38,535 nucleotides of DNA from Candidatus Methanophagales archaeon (GTDB lineage Archaea > Halobacteriota > Syntropharchaeia > Alkanophagales > Methanospirareceae), in assembly GCA_024699715.1 (NCBI GenBank), contig JANPRD010000013.1, positions 1 through 38,535 on the forward strand. Direction: 5' to 3'. Position numbers and translations under genes: made by a program. How positions within the stretch are numbered: the stretch's first letter is position 1; every line of letters begins with the position of its first letter. The notes beneath the pieces were generated by a model that saw nothing but the letters and a program-made list of their open reading frames with translations, had not been told where the DNA came from and made no database searches. This document shows, one piece after another, positions 25,633 through 32,906 of the stretch.

Positions 25633-26592
25633 TCACGAATGTCGTTGTCGTGGCTTTTTTGCTTTCTTCACCAAGCGTTCTGCGGACTTTCGTTCTTTCC
25701 AAGCGACATACCAGCGTAGAATGCCTGCGTTAAGCATCCAAGTGTTCATTAAATCGGCGAAGAGACCGAAAAGAAGGACAGCAGAAATGTCACGAAGCAT
25801 CGGAATAGGTGGAAAAGGAGAGGCAAGAGGGAGGACAGAAGCCACGAAGAACATTGCGAAAACTGCTGCGATTGTCGTTGCGGTCATCGTCAGACCCGTC
25901 TTCATCGCACTCCTCACCTTCTCGTTCAATTCGCCACGACCTCGCAAGATTTTTGTCGTGAGCAGAATGTCAGAGTCAACTGAATAACCGATAAGCATGA
26001 GAAGAGCAGCGATTGTCCCCAAAGAAAGCTCCATTCCAACAATATTCATACAAGCAGTCGCAATAACAATATCTGAAAATGCCGAAAGAACCACTGCAAA
26101 TGATGGCACTGGCGTCTTGAACACAAATAAAACGACGATTGCCATCATTAAAAATGCAACAAGCACGGCTGTTATCGCTTGTTCTAAATATCTTTTGCCA
26201 ACTACACCGCTAATGTCTCTCGGAATCTCGTATGCGTCGCCGAAATGCTCGTAAAGCGTCTCGTTCAGTCGCTCCTTCTCCGCCTTACTCATCGGTCCGA
26301 AGATGAGCATTTTTCCTGTTGCGCCTGAAGGCTCGCTGAAATCTCGCACACTCTTCAGCGGGAAATCTGCGAAAATCGCTTTTAACGCATGCTCCTCCTC
26401 CGCAGTCCGCACTTTCACAACTGTCCCGCCTGTGAAGTCCATGCTCAACTTAACCGGCGAGCCTGTTGAGAACTGTGAGTATCCGAGAACCGCAAGAGCG
26501 AGCAGAAGAATGAGCAAAGGAACGAGAACGAGCTTCTTTAGCGAATACTTCGTCACATCTATTCGCTCAAAGATTTCGCCAGCGTTGAGCAT
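25633..26592 (-). CDS. secF: Protein-export membrane protein SecF
   Basis: SecF, with SecD, assists Sec-dependent protein export in the cytoplasmic membrane. The 319-residue protein has six hydrophobic helices: one near residues 20-42 and five in the second half. The periplasmic-domain opening SMDFTGGTVVKV and the family hallmark GYSVDSDILLTTKIL are both present. The C-terminal tail is basic. A secD gene normally lies next to secF in archaea; none is found on either side here. The 3' flank is a pyrimidine-rich tract and the 25088-25477 gene; upstream lies the AT-rich defence-like island. The start is ATG 26592. Confidence 0.9.
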   Translation of the reverse strand: MLNAGEIFERIDVTKYSLKKLVLVPLLILLLALAVLGYSQFSTGSPVKLSMDFTGGTVVKVRTAEEEHALKAIFADFPLKSVRDFSEPSGATGKMLIFGPMSKAEKERLNETLYEHFGDAYEIPRDISGVVGKRYLEQAITAVLVAFLMMAIVVLFVFKTPVPSFAVVLSAFSDIVIATACMNIVGMELSLGTIAALLMLIGYSVDSDILLTTKILRGRGELNEKVRSAMKTGLTMTATTIAAVFAMFFVASVLPLASPFPPIPMLRDISAVLLFGLFADLMNTWMLNAGILRWYVAWKERKSAERLVKKAKKPRQRHS

Positions 26593-26710
26593 CTCCGCTT
26601 ACCCCCTGTCCCTTTCCCGCTTCTCACTTTCACTAAATAAACCTTGTCCCTCCCATGCCTCTCGTCTCTCGCTTCTGACAACCTCTCATGTCATCCCCTC
26701 TTCCCGCAAT

Positions 26711-27254
26711 TCAGCTTTTAGGAAATTCCACTTGAAACTCAATTTTATCGCCGGATACATTATAAGTGAGCAAGATTGGAGGCTCAACGACAACTTTACA
26801 GGAATTTTCAGGATAAGGAATATCTAATATTTCCTCTCTTATCCCTTTAACTTCATTAATAGCCGAAGGAGATGCCTTGAAACCTATACAAATAGGCTGC
26901 AATATTAGGCTCCTAACAGGTGGCTTTGCGTATGCTGTCGAAAATTGTGCCATCCAATATGCATAACGATACATCTGCTTGATCGTATTCACATCAATAC
27001 GCTCTCTTTTAAGCTCAATTGGCACCGCTTTATATCTAACTTTATCCTTATAAAGCACAAGAATATCAACACTTTCTCCACCTATACCGTAGGTTACCCA
27101 ATTACCCCAATATTCTAAATTCTCTAGTGGGAACAAAATCCGAGAAAATAGGTATTCCTTTGTCTATATTTTTCATAATCCACGCCTGCAAAACGGACTC
27201 GTAGGGGACTTTCCCACCTTCACCCAACTCAAGTTCTATTTGTCGTTTCACCAC
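26711..27254 (-). pseudogene. PD-(D/E)XK-type nuclease-like protein, frameshifted near N-terminus
   Basis: The conserved core in frame from 27136 reads GGESVDILVLYKDKVRYKAV then PIELKRERID. This is an Asp...Glu-x-Lys arrangement typical of the PD-(D/E)XK nuclease fold (Asp in VDIL, Glu and Lys in IELKR). Upstream, a second frame starting at about GTG 27254 gives KRQIELELGEGGKVPYESVL then IPIFSDFVP. It meets the core frame if one C of CCC (plus-strand GGG at 27129-27131) is skipped, giving LENLEYWGNWVTYG. The full protein would be about 180 residues. The start lies only a few bases after the EVE-protein stop (27259), so the two are translationally coupled. The role is inferred: a DNA nuclease in a modification-linked cassette. 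The base composition is AT-rich. Confidence 0.7.
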
Positions 27255-27258
27255 AGGT

Positions 27259-27909
27259 TTATAGGGCTTTCGCTCCAAAACTTGCCCTTCTACCCTCGTT
27301 CTTCTTATACAATAAACGCCTTAATTTAACTGCTTCCTCGGGTAATATCTGGTTTATACTTCTTTCTCTTCCCGGACCATATATTTTTCGGAAGAGCATA
27401 CTCCAAATAGTACCCTCATTAAGTCTATTTACATAAGCAGTATTGTCATCTACGGGCTTTTCAAAATATTCTAAAGGCTCAATTAATACCCTGTTAGGTA
27501 GTATATGCTGCGTAATAACTTTCTTTCTCCCGATGGATATCCAACCGACCTTTCCCCCACACGCTGGGCAAGAGGCATCGTCAAGCTCGCTGAACTCTGC
27601 TTGACAATGGGGACATTTACCAAGAACAAGATTCCCGCCCCATCCCACATCTGTAGCGTCTATGAAAGGCTCTGAAATTACCCTAAAAATTCCTCTGAAT
27701 CCCCGCTCTTCTGGCGGTTCGTCAATCCTTCTTTGATAGAAAAACACAATATCCCCCTTTCTTATCGCAAATAAATCCGCATATACCCTATTCCTCATGT
27801 CCTCATTGTGAGGATTTTTCACTCCACAGAAGCATTTTGAGCGATGAACAGGGTAAGAAAATCTATCAACAACAAATACATGCGCTCTCACAGACATTAA
27901 GAGCATCAT
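27259..27909 (-). CDS. EVE/PUA-like domain protein with inserted zinc ribbon
   Basis: This is a 216-residue protein. Residues ~5-90 follow the EVE/YTH (PUA-like) pattern: HVFVVDRFSYPVHRS, then RNRVYADLFAIRKGDIVFFY, then FRGIFRVISEPFID. EVE domains flip out and read modified bases. Residues ~95-125 carry a zinc ribbon (KCPHCQAEFSELDDASCPAC) before the protein continues with more basic sequence. The start has a good ribosome site (GAGGTGAT). It lies 18 bases after the methyltransferase gene and touches the nuclease gene, forming a compact operon. An RNA-binding role is also possible for PUA-like folds. The protein is intact and AT-rich in codon use. Confidence 0.7.
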   Translation of the reverse strand: MMLLMSVRAHVFVVDRFSYPVHRSKCFCGVKNPHNEDMRNRVYADLFAIRKGDIVFFYQRRIDEPPEERGFRGIFRVISEPFIDATDVGWGGNLVLGKCPHCQAEFSELDDASCPACGGKVGWISIGRKKVITQHILPNRVLIEPLEYFEKPVDDNTAYVNRLNEGTIWSMLFRKIYGPGRERSINQILPEEAVKLRRLLYKKNEGRRASFGAKAL

Positions 27910-27927
27910 TACATCACCTCAAGGGCA

Positions 27928-28893
27928 TTAGCAGAAATCCTGTAGGGATGTCTCCTCCACTTTGCTTTTTTTCAACTTCTCAACTAATCTCGGTCTATAT
28001 CTTATGGGTCTGTTCATCTTATTCACCTCATTTCCCACGGGTTTATAGAAAACAAGGATGTAAATATGCAAGTTCATGGCTTGATAGGGGGGTTTTCCAA
28101 ATGGTCTGAATCCTCCACTGCGGTAGTAACGCCAAATATATATGTCAAATAGCGTAAAACCAATATTTCTCATTATATTTACCACATCAACATGCACAGG
28201 AAGTATTTTTCTTGACGCTGCAATTCTATGGTCCGCACAAAATATCACACAATACTTTCCACGACGCAAAACTCTCCACATCTCATTCGTGCATTTCTCT
28301 AATTCCTTCAAAAACAATTCATAATCGTCAATTGTGCTTAAATCCTCAGGAATATCGGAGTATTTTATCATATTTGCGTATGGAATATCGGTAATTATTG
28401 CATCTATACTCTCATTCTCTAAGGGTAAATTCCTCGCATCTTGCACTTCTATTATATGAAAAGTGTTGCAATAATCTTCATTCTCTTTTATTTCTCTCAA
28501 TCTTTCCTCTAATTTCTTTATCTCCTTCTCTATTTGAATACGCTCAAATTTCTTCTCCGCTTTCTTTAACTCTTTTTTATATTCCTCCAAAAGCTCTCTC
28601 GTCATACTTATCATTTCACTTTTGTCAAGAGCAGACAGCTTTTTCTGCGCTAATTTCACCGCATAAGGATTAATATCATAATTTATGGAGTTTCTTCCTT
28701 GAATTTTAGCCTCAACTGCGAGTGTTCCAGAGCCACAAAAGGGGTCAAGAATGACATCCCCTCGCTCTGAAAATCTGTCAACAACAATTGAAAACACAAT
28801 TGGTCTTATTTTGCTCGGATATTCGCCAATTGCGTGGACGCCGTAGTTCGCTTTCCCCTCCCTTCCGAAATCCCACACAGACTTGTAGCTCAT
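27928..28893 (-). CDS. SAM-dependent DNA methyltransferase with unusual DIPY motif
   Basis: A 321-residue protein. The SAM motif DPFCGSGTLAVEA is at residues 50-62, preceded by the GVHAIGEYPSKIRPIV region common in DNA amino-methyltransferases. The catalytic tetrapeptide position reads DIPY at 169-172 (IITDIPYANM); the usual form is (D/N/S)PP(Y/F). Between them residues 105-140 form a strongly charged coiled coil, an insertion. The C-terminal IWRYYRSGGFRPFGKPPY may help target recognition. It heads the operon with the EVE and nuclease genes, with SD GAAGGAGG before ATG 28893. It could modify host DNA for self-recognition, or a different base or RNA; the substrate is open. AT-rich codon use suggests transfer. 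Confidence 0.8.
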   Translation of the reverse strand: MSYKSVWDFGREGKANYGVHAIGEYPSKIRPIVFSIVVDRFSERGDVILDPFCGSGTLAVEAKIQGRNSINYDINPYAVKLAQKKLSALDKSEMISMTRELLEEYKKELKKAEKKFERIQIEKEIKKLEERLREIKENEDYCNTFHIIEVQDARNLPLENESIDAIITDIPYANMIKYSDIPEDLSTIDDYELFLKELEKCTNEMWRVLRRGKYCVIFCADHRIAASRKILPVHVDVVNIMRNIGFTLFDIYIWRYYRSGGFRPFGKPPYQAMNLHIYILVFYKPVGNEVNKMNRPIRYRPRLVEKLKKSKVEETSLQDFC

Positions 28894-28922
28894 TGCCTCC
28901 TTCTTTCATCCTGTTCTGCCTT

Positions 28923-28933
28923 CTTTAAATATT
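28923..28933. promoter_or_regulatory. Possible TATA box in the divergent aroD / methyltransferase spacer
   Basis: CTTTAAATATT lies 22 bases before the aroD ATG at 28955 and about 30 bases from the methyltransferase start. It fits an archaeal TATA element for a short-leader aroD transcript. No BRE was clearly seen. Confidence 0.35.
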
Positions 28934-28954
28934 TTGTTTGCAAAAGCATGTGAA

Positions 28955-29693
28955 ATGTTGAGGACGCCTGCGATTGTCTGTGTTTTGCGAGAGCTTTCAA
29001 TTTCAAAGGCGCTGACCGCTTTGCGGCGGGGAGCAGACGCAGTTGAGTTGAGGCTTGACCTCTTCAAGCCGGAGGAGAGAGAGGCAACGAGGGTCAAGGC
29101 TTTCGTGGAGGCGTTGAGAGAGGAGGCGAAAGCAGGTGTCATTCTAACGAACCGTTCTGCGTCAGAAGGCGGCAAGTTTGAAGGCTCTGAGGATGAGCGC
29201 TTGAGCCTGCTGAAAGAGGCGCTTGAGGCTTCGGAGGCGGATGCGGTGGATGTTGAATACTTCGCAGAGCCTCGCAAGAGGGCGGAAATCGTCGCTCTCT
29301 CTCGCAAGTTGAACGCAACGGTCATTTTCTCCTTCCACGACTTCGCAGGGATGCCCGACGCTGCTGAACTTGAGCATCTCGCTTTGAAAATGCATGCGGA
29401 AGGTGCTGACATCGCTAAAATTGCAGTCACGCCCGAAACTGCGGAGGATGCCTTGAAACTCCTTGAACTCACCCTGAAACTAAAAGCCTCAAATGCCTCA
29501 AGAGAAAGCAGCAGGCGAGAAGGGCGTTGCTTTCATCGGAATGGGCAGCGTAGGAAGGCATTTGCGTGTTCTCGCCCCCATTTACGGCTCCGCACTCACA
29601 TACGGCTTCCTTGAAGGCGAAGAAAGCGTCGCACCCGGACAACTCAGCATCTCTGAACTGCGAAGCATGATTGACAAACTAAGCATGTCTTAG
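28955..29693 (+). pseudogene. aroD: 3-dehydroquinate dehydratase, type I (AroD), frameshifted
   Basis: AroD makes 3-dehydroshikimate in the shikimate pathway. From ATG 28955 the frame gives MLRTPAIVCVLRELSIS. GADAVELRLDLF and DAVDVEYF are conserved; the catalytic His is in IFSFHDFAGM and the Schiff-base Lys is in DIAKIAVTP. The last ~60 residues (GVAFIGMGSVGRHLRVLAPI to APGQLSISELRSMI) are in the next frame. Skipping one base between about 29488 and 29524, a stretch with two copies of GCCTCAA, joins them to ~245 residues. The C-terminal part contributes the active-site Arg and lid residues and is needed for activity. As all residues survive on both sides, a recent indel or sequencing error is likely. 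Confidence 0.85.
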
Positions 29694-29731
29694 CTCGCTT
29701 AGCGCCTCCTCTACCCTCCTCTACTCTACTT

Positions 29732-30136
29732 CTACTCTACTTTCCACGCAATCGCCCGCTTACGAAGCGAGCGCAGAGATTCAACTGTTTTGAACCCTGC
29801 GACGCCGAGGATTTCGCCTATTCGCTCCCTGTAACTGCGTTCAACACGCAAGCCTTCCTTTTCAAGCCGAGAAGTGAGTTTTCTGTTGAAGTTCTTACCC
29901 TTCCTGTCGTAGTCGGTGAGAATGACAACACACTTAAATTTCCTTAAATGCTCAACGAAAGCGTCATGCGTGAATTTTGAGCGGTATTTCAGGATTTCTT
30001 TCGTGATACCCATCTCTTCCAACGCCTGTTTGTCCCTCATTCCCTCAACAATTATCGCATCCACCCGCTCATCCTCGTTCAATTCTCGCAGAACTCCCTC
30101 TAATTCCTCGTAAATCTCGTATTCCCGCCTCTGCAT
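29732..30136 (-). CDS. Small TOPRIM-domain protein
   Basis: This 134-residue protein is essentially one TOPRIM domain. RVDAIIVEGMRDKQALEEMG holds the conserved Glu, and VVILTDYDRKGKNFNRKL holds the Asp-x-Asp pair that would bind magnesium. Archaeal small TOPRIM proteins resemble the RNase M5/DnaG catalytic core, but their function is not established. The start MQRREYEIYEELEG at 30136 is chosen because the upstream extension to 30418 is antisense to the THUMP gene. It is divergent from the THUMP gene and convergent with aroD. Confidence 0.85.
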   Translation of the reverse strand: MQRREYEIYEELEGVLRELNEDERVDAIIVEGMRDKQALEEMGITKEILKYRSKFTHDAFVEHLRKFKCVVILTDYDRKGKNFNRKLTSRLEKEGLRVERSYRERIGEILGVAGFKTVESLRSLRKRAIAWKVE

Positions 30137-30194
30137 TTTCCCTCTTGCTTTGAAGGCGGTGCATTTAAATTTTTTTGTTTTGTTAGAAAAGTAA

Positions 30195-30716
30195 ATGGAG
30201 TGGAATGTTGTTGTGACAGCGGAGCGGGGAGCGGAGCGAGAACTGCTTGAATCGCTTTCAGAAGACGGCGATTTTGAGCGTTCAGGGTTCAGGGATGTTC
30301 TCATAGGAAGAGTTTCCGACATTTCAGACTTCCTGGACGATGCTGAGCGAGGAAAATTCAGCGGTCTGAGCAGGATAATTCCGATTGACGAGTGCTTTTC
30401 GGTCTCACCTTCAAACATAGTGAGCGTGCTTAAGCGGAAAGTTGAGCGGTATATTGACGAAATAGAGCCTTCGGAGACTTTTGCTGTGCGAGTAGAGCGT
30501 AGAGGAATGAAAGAGCAAGTCTCAAGCAGGGAAGTTGAGCGAGAAGTCGGCGGTTATTTGTATGATTTAATTGAGAAAATGCACGGAAGGAAGCCGAAAG
30601 TGGACTTGAAGAAGCCAGATAAGTTGATTATTATTGAAATTCTCGGAAACAAATGCGGAATCGGTCTCATAACGAAGGAAATGCGTGAGAAATATGCGGT
30701 TATTCGTGTGAAGTGA
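30195..30716 (+). CDS. THUMP-domain RNA-binding protein (Tan1-like)
   Basis: This 173-residue protein begins WNVVVTAERGAERELLESL. It contains VSVLKRKVERYIDEIEPSET followed by FAVRVERRGMKE, and ends with DKLIIIEILGNKCGIGLITK, the pattern of a THUMP domain like that of Tan1. In eukaryotes Tan1 aids cytidine acetylation of tRNA; archaeal homologues usually bind tRNA or modify it with a partner. The gene is followed after 22 bases by thiDN and may share its transcript. Full length by comparison with other archaeal proteins. Confidence 0.85.
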   Translation: MEWNVVVTAERGAERELLESLSEDGDFERSGFRDVLIGRVSDISDFLDDAERGKFSGLSRIIPIDECFSVSPSNIVSVLKRKVERYIDEIEPSETFAVRVERRGMKEQVSSREVEREVGGYLYDLIEKMHGRKPKVDLKKPDKLIIIEILGNKCGIGLITKEMREKYAVIRVK

Positions 30717-30738
30717 AGCCTTAGGGCAGAGGAATAAT

Positions 30739-32124
30739 ATGCGGTTGTTGCGAGTTCTCACCGTAGGAGGCTCGGATAGCAGTGCGGGTGCGGGCATTCA
30801 GGCGGATTTGAAGACTTTCACTGCGTTGGGTGTCTCTCCAGCAGTTGCAATCACTGCGGTCACCGCACAGAACGCATTCGGCGTTGAAGCGATTTACGAA
30901 GTGCCTGCGAGCGTTGTTGAGGCGCAGTTGCGTGCGGTTCTCGCCGAAGGAGAAGTCGCTTTTGCGAAGACAGGTATGCTCTTCTCCGCCGAAATCGTGA
31001 AAGTTGTCGCTGATTTTTTCTCTTCACACGGCATAAAATTCGTTCTTGACCCCGTTTTAAGGGCGGGTTCAGGCGTCTCGTTGCTGAAGCAGGATGCATT
31101 TAAGGCATTAGTTGAGCGATTATTGCCTCTTTCTGCGGTTGTCACGCCGAATGTTTCGGAGGCGGAGGCGATTTCAGGCGTCAAAATAGAAACGGTGGAG
31201 GATGCTCGTGAGGCAGCGTTGAGAGATTGCTGCGAGAAGGGAGCGAAGGCGGTTGTGGTGAAAGGCGGTCACTTACGCTCCGAAATCGCATCGGGAAGAA
31301 GCACAGACATTCTTTACATCGCAGAAAAGGATGAGTTCGCCGTGTTTGAGGGCGATTTCCTGCCGCTGAAAAGGGCGCACGGCGCAGGATGCACATTTTC
31401 CGCAGCGCTTGCAGTCGCTCTCGCAAAAGGTCTCGCTTTGAAAGAAGCGGTCGCATTCGCAAAGAAATTTGTGAGAGATGCGTTGAAATTTGGCGTTTCA
31501 GTCACAGACACCGCAGGCGAGGGTCGCAGCGTTTCAGTCGTGAATCCCGCAGGTGCAGTTCGCAAGAATGCTGAGCGGTTTTATGTCTTGGAGAATTTAA
31601 AAGAGGCATTGCGACGCCTGAAAGCGATGAAAGATTTCCGAAAACTCATTCCTGAAGTTGGAGCGAATTTAGGTATGGCAACGGAGGATGCGGAAAGTGA
31701 GGCGGATGTTGCTGCTGTTGACGGCAGAATCACACGCACAAAACACGGATTTCGTGTCGGAAGGATTGAATTTGGAGCGAGCAGTCATGTTGCGAGGGCA
31801 ATTCTAACGATGATGCGATTCAACAGAGCAGTAAGAAGTGCGATAAACATAAAATATTCGCCTGAAATTGTTGAAATTTGTGAGCGTTTGTTCTCAGTCG
31901 CCTCATTTGAGCGGGAGAGAGAGCCGAATGCATCTGAAGAAGGAAAAACGATGGAGTGGGGCATCAGCAGCGCAATTCAGAATGCACTGAAAGAGCGAGG
32001 CAGCATCCCGGATGTGATTTTTGACTGCGGTGCGGTTGGAAAGGAGCCGATGTTAAGAATCTTCGGCAGGGATGCGGTTGAAGTCGTTGAAAAGGTCTCT
32101 CGCATTTTGAATGAATTGCGTTAG
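30739..32124 (+). CDS. thiDN: Bifunctional HMP/HMP-P kinase and thiamine-phosphate synthase (ThiD-ThiN fusion)
   Basis: A 461-residue fusion of two thiamine-pathway enzymes. Residues 1-265 are ThiD: VGGSDSSAGAGIQADLKTFT binds the pyrimidine, and RAHGAGCTFSAALAVAL is the anion-hole motif with the catalytic Cys. Residues ~285-461 are ThiN: LIPEVGANLGMA, ITRTKHGFRVGRIEFGASSH, TMMRFNRAVRSAINIKYSPE and VIFDCGAVGKEPML. ThiN condenses HMP-PP and thiazole phosphate and replaces ThiE in many archaea. Length matches the family. The linker near residue 393 carries a short REREPNASEEGK stretch. The gene is intact and has a ribosome site (AGAGGA). Confidence 0.92.
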   Translation: MRLLRVLTVGGSDSSAGAGIQADLKTFTALGVSPAVAITAVTAQNAFGVEAIYEVPASVVEAQLRAVLAEGEVAFAKTGMLFSAEIVKVVADFFSSHGIKFVLDPVLRAGSGVSLLKQDAFKALVERLLPLSAVVTPNVSEAEAISGVKIETVEDAREAALRDCCEKGAKAVVVKGGHLRSEIASGRSTDILYIAEKDEFAVFEGDFLPLKRAHGAGCTFSAALAVALAKGLALKEAVAFAKKFVRDALKFGVSVTDTAGEGRSVSVVNPAGAVRKNAERFYVLENLKEALRRLKAMKDFRKLIPEVGANLGMATEDAESEADVAAVDGRITRTKHGFRVGRIEFGASSHVARAILTMMRFNRAVRSAINIKYSPEIVEICERLFSVASFEREREPNASEEGKTMEWGISSAIQNALKERGSIPDVIFDCGAVGKEPMLRIFGRDAVEVVEKVSRILNELR

Positions 32125-32226
32125 GAAGGAGGGGCAAAGCATCCCTAAAGCGAATGAGCATTTCAGAAAAACGAAAACATAATTCATATTTATATGAGGG
32201 GCGCAAGGACTTCGGTGTGAGCAGCG
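32125..32226. other. Spacer upstream of the surface protein
   Basis: 102 bases between thiDN and the surface-protein gene, holding a TATA-like element at 32185-32196. No gene. Confidence 0.5.
32185..32196 (+). promoter_or_regulatory. Possible TATA box
   Basis: CATATTTATATG lies about 31 bases before the first ATG of the surface protein at 32227, with GAAAACATAATT just upstream. The spacing fits an archaeal promoter with a short leader. It would drive the surface protein and possibly the whole transport operon downstream. Confidence 0.45.
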
Positions 32227-32899
32227 ATGATGATGCGGCGAAGGGAAAGAAGCGGAGGAAGCGTTGTAAGTGGAAATGGCGAAAGGGTGAAAGCTCTTTC
32301 TTTTGCATCTGCCTTTCTTCTCACGGTGCTTGCGCTGCAAGTGGTTCAAGCCGCTACGGTGAATGTAGAGAGGGTCGTTCCGGCTTCTGTTGCTCCGAGT
32401 GCGGAGTTTGAAGTCCTCTTGCGAATTGAGGGCGAGCCTCCTTTGGTCGTCGGCATCACTGAAACAATCCCTGAAGGCTTCTCATTCGTAAGCACAAACT
32501 GCAAACATTTTAATATTTCAGGTCAAAAAGTGGCATTCGCAGCAATAAATGCGACCGAAATAAGATACAAAGTGAGGGCGCCTTCGTCAGGTGAAGGGAA
32601 CTTTCTCAGGCTCTTGGATTGATTTCTTGAGCGAAAAGGAGGGGAATATAGCAAATACCACAGTCATTGTTGAGGGAATTACTCCGACAATTGCCTCACC
32701 TTCACCACTGCCGACCGCATCTCCAACGCCTACGCCAACATCCACGCCTACGCCGACACCACAGGGATTTGAGACGCTCTTCGCAATCGCATCCGTGCTT
32801 CTGCTGTCTTTGTTTTCTCTCGGAAGAGGTGGAAAAGGCAGAAGAGGAGTGGCGGAAGAAGTGGAAGAGAAGAAGGAGGAAAAGCAGCGGGGGAGGTGA
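32227..32899 (+). pseudogene. PGF-CTERM-like surface protein, frameshifted
   Basis: The N-terminus has a signal peptide (VKALSFASAFLLTVLALQVV). A beta-rich domain follows: VNVERVVPASVAPSAEFEVL and TETIPEGFSFVS. The first frame then ends GNFLRLLD* at 32622. Reading on in the next frame from TFSGSWIDFLSEKEG gives EGNIANTTVIVEG, a Pro/Thr-rich linker (TASPTPTPTSTPTPTP) and GFETLFAIASVLLLSLFSL, followed by basic residues. This matches the PGF-CTERM pattern used by archaeosortase, with Gln instead of Pro before GF. Skipping one G of GGG (32596-32598) joins the frames into ~223 residues. The protein lies upstream of the uptake system and may be linked to it. Confidence 0.75.
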
Positions 32900-32906
32900 A
32901 GGAGGA

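Noticed and set aside
30137-30418. N-terminal extension of the TOPRIM protein
   Set aside because: Antisense to the THUMP gene, Ser-rich shadow composition; the domain starts at 30136.
5800-32600. Programmed +1 frameshifting as an explanation of all breaks
   Set aside because: The sites have no common slippery motif or stop codon next to the shift; some lie in C or G runs, others in long repeats. Kept only as a test in the findings.
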